Positions 27,433 to 35,766 of a stretch of 64,000 nt of DNA are shown here, piece by piece. Position 1 is the first letter of the stretch. Every line of letters starts with the position of its first letter. The stretch is from Gammaproteobacteria bacterium (GTDB taxonomy: Bacteria; Pseudomonadota; Gammaproteobacteria; UBA6429; Thiohalophilaceae): contig WGLP01000002.1 of NCBI GenBank assembly GCA_016125505.1, positions 310,001 to 374,000 on the forward strand. The letters run 5' to 3'. A model generated the notes under the pieces. That model was not told where the DNA came from. It was given only the letters and a program-made list of their open reading frames with translations, and did not search any database. Both the position numbers and the translations under genes were made by a program.

Positions 27433-27791
27433 GTGGGGTTCCTGTAGGAGTCGTATACAACGGATAATTTTGAGTGAAAGCACCAGCCAGAGTTCCATGC
27501 TCCTGGCTATATTGCGCCGCAACCTGGAATAGAGATTACTATATCGTACCCTCAAATGTTAAACCAGCAGGCTGCACATGGCGTTTGCATTATCAGTTGC
27601 AGACAGACCTTGCCATGTAGCCGAAGGGATAGAAAACGAGGACCAGCCTGAATTCTTGCGGATACATGAATGAGATGTTCTGCGAGGCCAGTATCTTAGT
27701 TGCTCATCGTCGTTGTTTCAGTAATCACAGGTATGAACAGTCGCGAAGACCGTGCCTGAGCACGGTCTTCGCGGTCGGCGTAACTTAAATG
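27433..27791. other. 359-base gap holding only a stem-loop
   Basis: No convincing coding frame. Apart from the methyltransferase promoter region near 27433-27560, the only clear structure is the 14-bp perfect hairpin at 27742-27773. Confidence 0.6.
27742..27773 (-). terminator. 14-bp perfect hairpin after the His/Cys periplasmic gene
   Basis: CGCGAAGACCGTGC and its exact complement flank a CTGA loop. The hairpin begins 19 bases past the stop of the minus-strand gene at 27792, so it most likely ends that transcript. There is no T-tract on either side, which is unusual for so strong a stem; it may instead protect the mRNA 3' end. Confidence 0.6.
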
Positions 27792-28202
27792 TTAGAGATC
27801 CTCTTCTGATTTTCTTAAATTCTTCTCAGCCAGTTGCGCGGCATTGCGTGCGATTTGCAGACGATTGGTGAGCAGGCCGTAGTTTGCATCTTCCAGCACC
27901 TGAGTCAGCATGTCCCGGTCGACCTTGTCGGCCTTGTAATCGTTGATGGCGCCGTTGCCCATACCAGCACAGGGATTACCGGCACTGGCATCGAAACCCA
28001 CACCCTTGGGACCGACCAGGCAATTGATGACGTGGTGCAGGTGCAGATGAACCTGTTTTACGTCCGACATCTTTTCTGCCAGGGAGGCGTGGGTAATAGC
28101 GGTGTTGATTTCTTTTTTGGCGTGGGGGCTGGCGTAGGCGGCGGTACTTCCGAACAAGGCAAACAGGAAAGCGCTTAGCAGAACGAGCTTGTTGTTTTTC
28201 AT
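27792..28202 (-). CDS. small periplasmic His/Cys protein, unknown function
   Basis: I do not recognise a characterised family. The 136-residue product has a clear signal peptide (MKNNKLVLLSAFLFALFGSTAAYA, cleaved before SPHAKK). The mature part is helical, with a histidine-rich stretch HLHLHHVINC near residues 52-61 and a second cysteine 21 residues after the first, in GNPCAGMG, so a disulfide or metal/heme site is possible. There is no CxxCH, so it is not a c-type cytochrome. The gene has a good ribosome site (AAGGAGAA before ATG 28202). It lies downstream of the P3A ATPase on the same strand, but 264 bases away. Confidence 0.75.
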   Translation of the reverse strand: MKNNKLVLLSAFLFALFGSTAAYASPHAKKEINTAITHASLAEKMSDVKQVHLHLHHVINCLVGPKGVGFDASAGNPCAGMGNGAINDYKADKVDRDMLTQVLEDANYGLLTNRLQIARNAAQLAEKNLRKSEEDL

Positions 28203-28336
28203 AAGGTTCTCCTTTATCTAATTGTGTTTTCACGCATGCGCAATACCTGCTTGCAGGGAGGCGTATACGTGGAGTCTGTCTTAATACAGCCGGTTGGAGA
28301 TCTGCGCGCGATTTCGGGATGGAAATGCTGCGCGTA

Positions 28337-28387
28337 GCAAGCCAGCCTGATATGGAGCAATCAAGATGATTTTGAACGCTGGCTTGC
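28337..28387. repeat. 10-bp perfect inverted repeat with 31-base spacer
   Basis: GCAAGCCAGC (28337-28346) and GCTGGCTTGC (28378-28387) lie between the P3A ATPase stop and the His/Cys gene start. It may be a loose transcript-end structure for the ATPase or an operator dyad. Evidence is positional only. Confidence 0.35.
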
Positions 28388-28466
28388 GAAGAGTCAGACC
28401 GGCAACGGGTGCGATGGTTCAATGCCATGCATTTCTCTTACTGCCAGTGAGAGATTATACGCAAGG

Positions 28467-31079
28467 CTAAGCAGATGATGGCGTGTCGCTGCGTGAACGT
28501 AACAGGCGGTACGCCAGAATCTTGGCTGTATTGTCGATAACAAACCAGAGTAAGGCATAAGCCCACATCCATAATGCATACTTCCAGCCAATCGGGTCGA
28601 TCATGATGCCATACACCGCCATGAGGGTGCCGATGATTTCCGTGCCGAAGGTGGCGACCATCAGCAGGGGCGCCGGGAACGGGCGCCGCCAGAACCAGCC
28701 GTCGGTACGGGTGATATACAGGGTGCTGTGGCCGGCGACGATCAGTTTCAGGAACAGCATGCTCTGGATCATGCCCTGTGAAAATCCCTGTTCCTGCAGG
28801 ATATAAAACAACAAAAAGGACCCGATCAGGCCGGTGATGCCAAGTACCGTCGAGACAGTCAGCAATTCCTGCAGATTCCAGCGCACCGGTCGCGGGCTGA
28901 CCTTGGTGTTGTCGTAGGCGATGGCCAGGATCGGCAGGTCATTGAGTAGCGCCAGCAGGATGATCATCAGCGCGGTGATGGGATAAAAATTAAAAACCAC
29001 AATCGACAGGGTCATGAACAGGATGATGCGGATGGTCTCCGCGATGCGGAAGGTGGCGTAACTCTTCATCCGTTCGAAGGTGATGCGCGCCTGTTTGAAC
29101 GCCTCGTTAATCACGCTGAGTCCGGGCGCGGTCAGGATGATGTCTGCGGCACCGCGGGCGGCATCGGTGGCATTGGCGACGGCGATGCCGCAATCCGCCT
29201 TTTTCAATGCCGGTGCGTCGTTAACCCCGTCGCCGGTCATGGCAACGATATGGCCGCCTTTCTGCAGGGTATCGACGATGCGGTATTTGTCTTCGGGGAC
29301 GACCTCGGCAAAGATGTCCACCGATTCGATCATGGCGACGATCGCGGATTCGTGCGTGTGAATAAACTCGCGTTCCAGCAGGCGCGTGTCATACATGGAC
29401 TGCACGGATTGCATGACGTCATCGGCAAACTTTTGCGCCTCTTTGTGCGTGACCTCGGGCTTGAGGCGCTGATAGATCGCCGTCGACAGCACCTGTGCCA
29501 GTTCGAGTAACTCGTTGCTGGCGCTGCCCGAGAGTTGCCGGGCACGCAGGCTGCGTTGTTGTAAACCGAGCAGGCCGCCGATCTCGCGGGCAATGGCGAG
29601 ATTGTCGCCGGTCACCATTTTGACTTCGACGCCGTAGGCATGCATGTCGCTGATGACCTGGCGCGAATCGTCGCGGGGCGGGTCATACAATGGAATGAGC
29701 CCCAGGATCTGCAATGACGCATCACCCTGGCGCCGTCCGATAGCCAGGGTGCGGTAACCCTTGCCGGCGAGGGTAGCAACGGCCTGGTTGAGTTGATGTG
29801 ACTGTTCGTCGCTGAGGTCGCTCATTCCCAGCAGCACCTGCGGCGCACCTTTTACAGCAATAAAACTCGAACCGTCTGCCTCGATTTGTGCCTCGGTACG
29901 TTTGCGTATGGGATCGAAAGGCGTGAAGCTTTGCTGACGATACGTTCCTAAATCTACCTCAGGGTAGCGTTCGCTCAGATACGCGAAGACCGGCAGCTCG
30001 ATGGGGTCGTTATTTTCACGTTTTGAGGCCAGGGCTGCGGTCAGAAACAGATCGCGTTCCGTCACGCCCGCAAGCGGCACTGCCTCGGCCACCTGCATTT
30101 CATTTTTGGTGAGCGTGCCGGTTTTATCGGAACAGAAGACATCGACACCCGCGAGTTCCTCGATCGCGGTCAGGCGCGACACGATGGCCTGCCGGCGTGC
30201 GAGATTCATGGCGCCGACGGCCATGGTGACCGAGAGTACCGCCGGCAGGGCAACCGGGATCGCCGCGACGCTGAGGACCAGTGCAAAGCGTGCGATCTCC
30301 AGCAGGTTTTCATGCCGGAACAGGGATACCATGACAATGATGATGACCAGGGCAATGGTCATGGCGATAAGAAAATCGCCGATGCGGATAACCATCTTCT
30401 GGAAGTGACTGCGTTCCTGCAGCGACGCGCGTGCCACCAGGTCCACGACGGTGTGAAAGTTGGTATTGGCGCCGGTGTTGACGACGATAGCCAGCATCTC
30501 ACCCTGCTTGACCACGGTACTTGCGTAAGCGACATCCTGCGGCCTTTTGCTTACCGGCAGGGATTCCCCGGTCAATGCCGACTGATCTATCAGCAAATAG
30601 TCGCCATCGATCAGCTGTACATCGGCGGGCACAATGTTGCCGATGCGCAGGCGGATGACATCACCGGGCACCAGTTCGCGCACGGGAATCGTGACAAACT
30701 TGCCGTCGCGCAGGGCGATAATTTCGGCGCCCATGCGCGCCTTGAGTGCTTTCAGGGCGTTTAAGGCGCGGTGTTCCTGAAAAAAATCCAGCCCGGCATT
30801 GACCAGTAACATGATGGTAATGATGGTGAAGTCTTCCCACTTCCGCACGATAGCGGAGAGGATAGCGGCGATTTCAATCATCCACGGGATTGGTCCCCAG
30901 AAGCGACGAAATATTCGATGCCACAACGGCTCTTCACGTTCCTTGATTTCGTTATATCCGTATTGCTGCAGACGCTTGGTTATCTCTGTTTGCGGTAAAC
31001 CGCGCTGTGGATCGACGTGCAATAATTCCGCGGTAGCTTGTGCGGATTTGCCCTGATAATCGTCGGTACGCTGTGTCAT
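28467..31079 (-). CDS. P3A-type plasma-membrane proton-exporting P-type ATPase
   Basis: The 870-residue protein has a cation-ATPase N-terminal domain (HVDPQRGLPQTEITKRL), the dephosphorylation motif LTGESLPVSK, the phosphorylated aspartate in CSDKTGTLTKN (D318) and hinge TGDGVNDAPALKKADCGIAV. Ten membrane segments are plausible. The CSDKTGTLTKNEM and IMTIALV/LSVAAIPVALPAVLS blocks match plant/fungal-type H+-ATPases and their bacterial relatives rather than Ca or heavy-metal pumps. ATG 31079 has ribosome site AAGGAA 7 bases upstream; an earlier in-frame ATG at 31112 lacks one. Inferred role: pH homeostasis or membrane energisation. It is divergent from sodB. Confidence 0.9.
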   Translation of the reverse strand: MTQRTDDYQGKSAQATAELLHVDPQRGLPQTEITKRLQQYGYNEIKEREEPLWHRIFRRFWGPIPWMIEIAAILSAIVRKWEDFTIITIMLLVNAGLDFFQEHRALNALKALKARMGAEIIALRDGKFVTIPVRELVPGDVIRLRIGNIVPADVQLIDGDYLLIDQSALTGESLPVSKRPQDVAYASTVVKQGEMLAIVVNTGANTNFHTVVDLVARASLQERSHFQKMVIRIGDFLIAMTIALVIIIVMVSLFRHENLLEIARFALVLSVAAIPVALPAVLSVTMAVGAMNLARRQAIVSRLTAIEELAGVDVFCSDKTGTLTKNEMQVAEAVPLAGVTERDLFLTAALASKRENNDPIELPVFAYLSERYPEVDLGTYRQQSFTPFDPIRKRTEAQIEADGSSFIAVKGAPQVLLGMSDLSDEQSHQLNQAVATLAGKGYRTLAIGRRQGDASLQILGLIPLYDPPRDDSRQVISDMHAYGVEVKMVTGDNLAIAREIGGLLGLQQRSLRARQLSGSASNELLELAQVLSTAIYQRLKPEVTHKEAQKFADDVMQSVQSMYDTRLLEREFIHTHESAIVAMIESVDIFAEVVPEDKYRIVDTLQKGGHIVAMTGDGVNDAPALKKADCGIAVANATDAARGAADIILTAPGLSVINEAFKQARITFERMKSYATFRIAETIRIILFMTLSIVVFNFYPITALMIILLALLNDLPILAIAYDNTKVSPRPVRWNLQELLTVSTVLGITGLIGSFLLFYILQEQGFSQGMIQSMLFLKLIVAGHSTLYITRTDGWFWRRPFPAPLLMVATFGTEIIGTLMAVYGIMIDPIGWKYALWMWAYALLWFVIDNTAKILAYRLLRSRSDTPSSA

Positions 31080-31283
31080 TCCGGTTCCTTCGTCAATTGT
31101 TACGATGTGCACAGGGATATTTCAGCATTTCCCCATTGGCGTCGTATGGATAAGCTTGAATTATGACAACGAATACCCCAGGTATTATTTGCGCGAGATC
31201 AATGCAAGAGAGAAAACTATTCGCGTGATTGCTTGTCACATAGCACGTCCAAGCAATTTCAGAATTGAGAAGGAGGCACGATC

Positions 31284-31892
31284 ATGGAAAACAAACACAC
31301 ACTCCCTGAACTCCCGTACGCCATGGATGCACTGGCGCCGTATATTTCCAAGGAGACGCTGGAATATCATCACGGCAAGCACCATGCCGCGTACGTCGCA
31401 AAACTCAATGATCGCATCAAGGGCACGGAGTTCGAAAACAAATCCCTGGAGGATATTGTGATGAAGGCCAATGATGCTGCAATCTTTAACAATGCGGCAC
31501 AGGCCTGGAATCATGCATTTTATTGGAAGTGTCTGTGTCCACCGGGCGAAAAGGCAGTTGGCGACATTCTGGATGTTATCGCGCGTAAATTCCGTTCCCT
31601 GGAAGGTTTCAAGACCGAATTCGATACGACTGCCGCCAACCATTTCGGTTCCGGCTGGACCTGGCTGGTCATGGATAAGGATGGCAAACTGGCGATTACC
31701 TCCACGCATGACGCGGATACACCGTTACGTCACGGCCAGATTCCGTTGTTGACATGCGATGTGTGGGAACACGCCTACTATATCGACTATCGGAATGCAC
31801 GGCCTGAGTACCTCAAGGGGTTCTGGCAAGTCGTGAACTGGAAGTTCGTCAACGAGCAATTCAAACAGGCCAGCCGTAAACTGGCAGCATAA
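31284..31892 (+). CDS. sodB: iron superoxide dismutase SodB
   Basis: The 202-residue cytoplasmic enzyme disproportionates superoxide. Metal ligand blocks are all present: ETLEYHHGKHH near residue 25-35, AQAWNHAFYW near 70-79, and DVWEHAYYIDYRN near 160-172. AAQAWNH with the active-site Gln at this position and FGSGWTWLV are typical of Fe-type enzymes. The strong ribosome site AGAAGGAGG lies before ATG 31284. A bulged hairpin follows the stop. It is divergent from the proton ATPase across 204 bases containing a small AATACC/GGTATT repeat at 31172-31186. Confidence 0.96.
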   Translation: MENKHTLPELPYAMDALAPYISKETLEYHHGKHHAAYVAKLNDRIKGTEFENKSLEDIVMKANDAAIFNNAAQAWNHAFYWKCLCPPGEKAVGDILDVIARKFRSLEGFKTEFDTTAANHFGSGWTWLVMDKDGKLAITSTHDADTPLRHGQIPLLTCDVWEHAYYIDYRNARPEYLKGFWQVVNWKFVNEQFKQASRKLAA

Positions 31893-31910
31893 GCTATCCC
31901 TCACCCGCTA

Positions 31911-31937
31911 CACGGTCGGGCAGTGGCCCGACGCGTG
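31911..31937 (+). terminator. stem-loop after sodB
   Basis: GTCGGGC-AGTG-GCCCGAC forms a 7-bp stem (31915-31932). One bulged G and the flanking CACG/CGTG extend it to 11 bp. It starts 19 bases after the sodB stop. No T-tract follows, so termination strength is uncertain. Confidence 0.55.
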
Positions 31938-31948
31938 GGTGGTTTCGT

Positions 31949-31975
31949 TGTCACAATTCTGTTACGTGGCTCGTC
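31949..31975 (+). promoter_or_regulatory. candidate ECF42-type promoter before the sigma gene
   Basis: TGTCAC, 17 bases, then CGTC. From memory, ECF42 promoters have a TGTCGA-like -35 and a CGA/TC -10. The upstream context TTTCGTTGTC is shared with the better match before the VOC gene (33348-33374). This suggests autoregulation of the sigma factor. It lies about 100 bases before ATG 32077. Confidence 0.45.
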
Positions 31976-32076
31976 TGCGGGCCATCTGCCGTGCGCGCAA
32001 AAAAGTTCAGTAGCACGGATTACGCATTTATTGTTAAATCGCTGCATCGTATCCGCATCTCAAGAGCGCATCGGCC

Positions 32077-33330
32077 ATGTCTGGTGATGTTCAGCACGAA
32101 CCTCGAGAATACATTGATCGCATATACCGCGAGGAATCACGCCGTGTGTTGGCAACCTTGATCCGTCTGCTCGGAGGTGATTTTGAACTGGCGGAAGAGG
32201 CGTTGCACGATGCCTTCCATGTTGCACTGGAACAGTGGCCGCGTGACGGCATACCCGATAATCCCCGGGCCTGGCTGGTATCGACCGGGCGCTTTAAGGC
32301 GATAGACCGCTTGCGTCGGGATAGCCGCCTGGACCCGCTGGACACTATCGTCGAGACGATGGCGACGGAACGCGATGACCCCGCCGATCTGGAAGAGGGC
32401 GTCGAGGACGATCGCCTGCGCCTGATCTTCACCTGTTGCCATCCCGCCTTGGCCGCTGAGGCACAAGTGGCGCTGACCCTGCGGGAGGTCTGCGATCTCA
32501 CCACCGAGGAAATCGCCAGCGCCTTTTTGATGCGTGCGCCGACGCTGGCGCAACGGATCGTGCGTGCTAAGGCGAAAATTCGCGATGCGCGTATTCCTTA
32601 CGAGGTGCCGACCCAGGCGCAACTGCCGCAACGACTCGATGCGGTCTTGCAGGTCGTCTATCTGGTATTTAATGAGGGCTATTCCGCATCATCGGGTGAG
32701 TCCTTAACACGCGCCGATCTCTCCCGTGAGGCGATTCGCCTGGGACGGCTGCTGGTGGAGCTGTTGCCGGAGGCGGAGGCCATGGGTCTGCTGGCGTTGA
32801 TGCTGCTGCATGAATCCCGTCGTGAGGCGCGCAGTTCCGAGTCGGGCGATTTGATCCTGCTGGATGAGCAGGACCGTACCTGCTGGGACCGTGAGTTGAT
32901 CGCCGAAGGTGTCACGCTGGTAGAGCGGGCCTTGTTAACGCGGCGGTTTGGTCCGTACACCCTGCAAGCGGCCATCGCCGCGGTGCATGCAGAGGCGCCG
33001 AGCGCGGATGATACCGATTGGGCGCAAATCGTGGGACTCTATGACGTCCTGCAACGCATTGCACCGTCACCGGTGGTGGCATTGAATCGCGCCGTGGCGA
33101 TTGCCATGCGGGACGGACCGGCGGCGGGCCTGGCGCTTATCGACCGCATTCTTGCGGACGGGGAATTGACGGAATACCGTCTGGCTCATGCCGCCCGCGC
33201 GGATCTCTGCCGCCGCCTGGGGGAACACGCGGCGGCACGCGCGGCCTACGAGCGTGCCCTGGGCCTGACGCGGCAGGAACCGGAACGGCGCTTTTTGGAG
33301 CGGCGGTTGCGCGAGCTGAACAACAAATAA
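32077..33330 (+). CDS. ECF42-like RNA polymerase sigma factor with C-terminal TPR-like (DUF6596) extension
   Basis: The 417-residue protein is far longer than a basic ECF sigma (about 180). Region 2 spans about residues 15-85 ([45 protein letters not shown]). Region 4 spans about 115-170 ([37 protein letters not shown]). The C-terminal ~230 residues contain the DUF6596 block [12 protein letters not shown] and TPR-like helices. This architecture plus a DGPF protein downstream is the ECF42 hallmark; there is no anti-sigma gene, and the extension is thought to control activity. ATG 32077 has a poor ribosome site, and a slightly different start is possible. Confidence 0.92.
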   Translation: MSGDVQHEPREYIDRIYREESRRVLATLIRLLGGDFELAEEALHDAFHVALEQWPRDGIPDNPRAWLVSTGRFKAIDRLRRDSRLDPLDTIVETMATERDDPADLEEGVEDDRLRLIFTCCHPALAAEAQVALTLREVCDLTTEEIASAFLMRAPTLAQRIVRAKAKIRDARIPYEVPTQAQLPQRLDAVLQVVYLVFNEGYSASSGESLTRADLSREAIRLGRLLVELLPEAEAMGLLALMLLHESRREARSSESGDLILLDEQDRTCWDRELIAEGVTLVERALLTRRFGPYTLQAAIAAVHAEAPSADDTDWAQIVGLYDVLQRIAPSPVVALNRAVAIAMRDGPAAGLALIDRILADGELTEYRLAHAARADLCRRLGEHAAARAAYERALGLTRQEPERRFLERRLRELNNK

Positions 33331-33347
33331 AAAATTTCGTTTTCGTT

Positions 33348-33374
33348 TGTCGATCCGCTGTCCCGCCAAACGAC
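33348..33374 (+). promoter_or_regulatory. candidate ECF42-type promoter before VOC-DGPF genes
   Basis: TGTCGA, a 17-base spacer, then CGAC: an exact fit to the ECF42 promoter pattern as I recall it. It sits 18 bases after the sigma gene stop and about 65 bases before the VOC ATG, so the sigma factor could drive the VOC-DGPF-glycosylase genes separately from its own gene. Confidence 0.55.
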
Positions 33375-33385
33375 CAGGGAGAGAA

Positions 33386-33405
33386 ACGCCCCCGAGGGGG
33401 GGCGT
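33386..33405 (+). other. GC-rich hairpin in the VOC gene leader
   Basis: ACGCCCCC-GAGG-GGGGGCGT forms an 8-bp stem in the leader between the candidate ECF promoter and the VOC ribosome site (AGGAGGAA). There is no T-tract. It could be a weak terminator for sigma-gene read-through or a leader-stabilising structure. Confidence 0.45.
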
Positions 33406-33438
33406 GCTATCAACCACATCGTTATTTCAGGAGGAATC

Positions 33439-33858
33439 ATGTCTATCGAACCGTATCTGTTTTTCGAAGGCCGCTGCGAGGAAGCGATAGCATTTTATCG
33501 CCAGGCCCTGGGCGCCGAGGTCACCATGCTGATGCGTAACAGCGAGAGTCCGGAACCACCACCGCCGGGCATGCTCCCGGCGGGCAGCGAAAATAAAATC
33601 ATGCATGCCGCGCTCAATATCGGCGGCTCCGTACTGATGGCATCGGACGGCATGTGTTCGGGGCAACCGCAATTTCAGGGAATTTACCTGTCCTTAGCGG
33701 TAACGGACGAAGCGGAGGCCAGGGCCAAATTCACGGCATTAGCCAAGAAGGGCGAGGTGCGCATGCCCCTGGCCAGGACATTCTTTTCGCCCAGCTTTGG
33801 CATGGTCACCGATCAGTTCGGCGTATCGTGGATGATCATCGTTCCACAAGAGGCTTGA
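33439..33858 (+). CDS. PhnB-like VOC family protein
   Basis: The 139-residue protein begins MSIEPYLFFEGRCEEAIAFYRQALGAEV, characteristic of PhnB-type VOC proteins (3-demethylubiquinone methyltransferase-like fold in old annotations). It also has NKIMHAALNIGGSVLMASD and a C-terminal TDQFGVSWMI strand. It is usually a small enzyme or binding protein of unknown substrate, and proteins of this type often occur in ECF/DGPF cassettes. The ribosome site AGGAGG is strong. It stands between the ECF42-like sigma factor and the DGPF protein, with a candidate ECF promoter upstream. Confidence 0.9.
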   Translation: MSIEPYLFFEGRCEEAIAFYRQALGAEVTMLMRNSESPEPPPPGMLPAGSENKIMHAALNIGGSVLMASDGMCSGQPQFQGIYLSLAVTDEAEARAKFTALAKKGEVRMPLARTFFSPSFGMVTDQFGVSWMIIVPQEA

Positions 33859-33924
33859 TATTGGGTTAGCGTTGTAGAATCCTCGTTGTCGCCGAGAAGA
33901 ACTCTATTCATACGGGAGTGCACA

Positions 33925-34281
33925 ATGAAATATCTTTGCCTGGTCTACCTCGATGAGGGGCGTCTGCCGGAATTACCCGATGAAGATTGCGTGGCCTACG
34001 ATGCCGTGATTCGCGATAGCGGTCACTGTATCGCCTCGGAGGCCCTGCAGTCGGTGCAGACCGCGACCACGGTGCGCGTGCGTGACGGCAGCATGTCGAT
34101 CACCGACGGACCCTTCGCCGAAACCAAGGAGCAATTGACCGGGTTCTATCTGATTGAGGCGAAGGATCTGGATGAGGCGATTGCCATCGCGGCGAAGATC
34201 CCGCCGGCGCAGGTGGGCAGCATCGAGGTGCGGCCCATCCGCCCGATCCGGGAAACCGTTGCCGCACGCGGTGCAACCTAA
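33925..34281 (+). CDS. DGPF/YCII-related domain protein
   Basis: The 118-residue protein begins MKYLCLVYLDEG and has the name-giving motif DGPFAETKEQLTGFYLIEA (about residues 65-83), followed by the DLDEAIAIAAKIP helix and EVRPI strand. DGPF proteins are the most conserved genomic partner of ECF42 sigma factors; their biochemistry is unknown, though a ferredoxin-like fold and catalytic His/Asp pairs occur in YCII relatives. ATG 33925 follows GGGAG. A partial ECF-like -35 (TCGTTGTCG at 33884-33892) lies upstream, but no matching -10 is present. Confidence 0.93.
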   Translation: MKYLCLVYLDEGRLPELPDEDCVAYDAVIRDSGHCIASEALQSVQTATTVRVRDGSMSITDGPFAETKEQLTGFYLIEAKDLDEAIAIAAKIPPAQVGSIEVRPIRPIRETVAARGAT

Positions 34282-34302
34282 ACGGAAACCTGAAGGACGT
34301 CT

Positions 34303-34932
34303 ATGCCGGCGCGGGGAAACGAGGCGATCAAGCAATATCTCATCAAGCAGGATCGCAAGTTGCGTCCGTTGATTGCGCGGATCCCGTTTCCTTCCGCGCG
34401 GCGCAACCGCGATGTCTATGCCACGCTGCTGCATTCCATTATCGCGCAGCAGTTATCGGTCAAGGCCGCCGATACCATCCATGCCAGGGTGCTGGCCTTG
34501 TTTCCGGAAAATTATCCCGAGCCCTCGCTGCTACGAAGAATGCCGGTCGCGCGACTGCGCGCCGCGGGCTTGTCCCGCCAGAAGACGGAGTATCTCAAGT
34601 CGATCGCGCGGTTTGCCATGGAAGAGGGCATGGCGTATTCGGATCTGGCCAAGCGCTCGGATGAACAGATCATCGAACAACTCACGCAGATTCACGGTGT
34701 GGGACGCTGGACGGTGGAGATGCTGCTGATCTTCAGTTTCAATCGGCGTGATGTGTTTTCCGTGGATGATGTCGGCATTCAGAATGCCATGCGTGCCTTG
34801 TACGGACTCGATCAGACCGGCAAGGCGTTCAAGCTTGCCTTGCTGGACATCGCCGAACACTGGCGGCCTTATCGGGCGATCGTGTGCAAATACCTGTGGC
34901 GCTGGAAGGCGCTGAATCCTGCAGGCGCATAG
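34303..34932 (+). CDS. DNA-3-methyladenine glycosylase II (AlkA-type HhH-GPD)
   Basis: The 209-residue base-excision repair protein has an early YATLLHSIIAQQLSVKAADTI block, a helix-hairpin-helix with IHGVGRWTVEMLLIF (about residues 130-145), and the catalytic aspartate in VFSVDDVGIQNAM (about residue 152). It lacks the N-terminal TBP-like domain of E. coli AlkA, so it is the short type. It removes alkylated bases. It starts 21 bases after the DGPF stop and is probably cotranscribed with the ECF cassette, suggesting that the regulon deals with DNA or cofactor damage (inference). Confidence 0.92.
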   Translation: MPARGNEAIKQYLIKQDRKLRPLIARIPFPSARRNRDVYATLLHSIIAQQLSVKAADTIHARVLALFPENYPEPSLLRRMPVARLRAAGLSRQKTEYLKSIARFAMEEGMAYSDLAKRSDEQIIEQLTQIHGVGRWTVEMLLIFSFNRRDVFSVDDVGIQNAMRALYGLDQTGKAFKLALLDIAEHWRPYRAIVCKYLWRWKALNPAGA

Positions 34933-35003
34933 ATAACTGGAATCGTTAATCAGATTCAGCAAAATGATTAAGTGGCCACGGCGTCGATTTATTCATATAA
35001 GAC

Positions 35004-35017
35004 TTGATGCAGGTCAA
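35004..35017 (+). promoter_or_regulatory. FNR/ANR-type box upstream of outer-membrane barrel gene
   Basis: TTGAT-GCAG-GTCAA matches TTGAT-N4-ATCAA at nine of ten positions. The centre (35010.5) is 77 bases before ATG 35088; a class II position would put transcription start near 35052. This suggests anaerobic induction of the barrel protein. Confidence 0.5.
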
Positions 35018-35087
35018 CATCCCCCTCATCCCTATTTAAACGCGACTGCTATATTGATGACGCATTTGGGATGTCGAGGGGTGGGGC

Positions 35088-35729
35088 ATGTTGTATCGGG
35101 TCGCTTTGTCACTGTTGGTGTTTATAAATTGGGCCACTGTAGCTGCGGCCGATCCCCAGCCCGCACCAACGGATTTTAAACCCGAAGGTTGGTCGGTGGC
35201 GGTTTACCTCGGGCGTTATGATGTGGCCGAGGAACCCCAGTTCGTGGGCGTCCGCAATAAATACGGGCTGGGTGTGGGGCTCAATACGGAGTTTAGCCGT
35301 TATCCCAACCTGGGTCTGGACCTCGAGTTGTTCTTTATCAACCGCGATTACGACACCCCGGTGGGGCCGCCGTTGTGGGGAGTGATAGATAATGACACCA
35401 GCGTGCAGACAACCGCCTTTCTTGTGGGTGCGCGCGCGTTTTATCCGGCGAGTGGCCGTTTCCGTGTGTATGTGTCTGGGGGACTCGGTTATTTTCAGAC
35501 ACGAATGGTGGTGTCCGGCAGCGTGTTCGGATTCCCGGGAGTTTATGAAGATGAGGATTCCGGCATAGAACCGTATTACGGCCTGGGCCTGGCGTATCGC
35601 TTTGAACATTGGGGAGTAAGCCTGGACTTGCGGCATTTCGATATGGATGGCAATTTCAGTGGTTTTAATATCAACAACGCCAACCTCGGCGGTGATTTGC
35701 TGCTTGTCGGTTGGCGGTATACCTTTTAA
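35088..35729 (+). CDS. outer-membrane beta-barrel protein (OmpW/porin-like fold)
   Basis: The 213-residue protein has a signal peptide (MLYRVALSLLVFINWATVAAA) and then alternating amphipathic strands typical of an 8-stranded barrel: WSVAVYLGRYDV, YGLGVGLNTEFSR, NLGLDLELFFINR, AFLVGARAFYPA, FRVYVSGGLGYFQ and YYGLGLAYRFEHW, ending LLVGWRYTF with a C-terminal phenylalanine suited to BAM recognition. Function is unknown. A possible FNR-type box lies upstream. The following MerB-like gene starts 37 bases after the stop and may be cotranscribed. Confidence 0.85.
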   Translation: MLYRVALSLLVFINWATVAAADPQPAPTDFKPEGWSVAVYLGRYDVAEEPQFVGVRNKYGLGVGLNTEFSRYPNLGLDLELFFINRDYDTPVGPPLWGVIDNDTSVQTTAFLVGARAFYPASGRFRVYVSGGLGYFQTRMVVSGSVFGFPGVYEDEDSGIEPYYGLGLAYRFEHWGVSLDLRHFDMDGNFSGFNINNANLGGDLLLVGWRYTF

Positions 35730-35766
35730 ACTGCCTGCCCCTGCCAACTCAGTATCAGTGCCAGTA

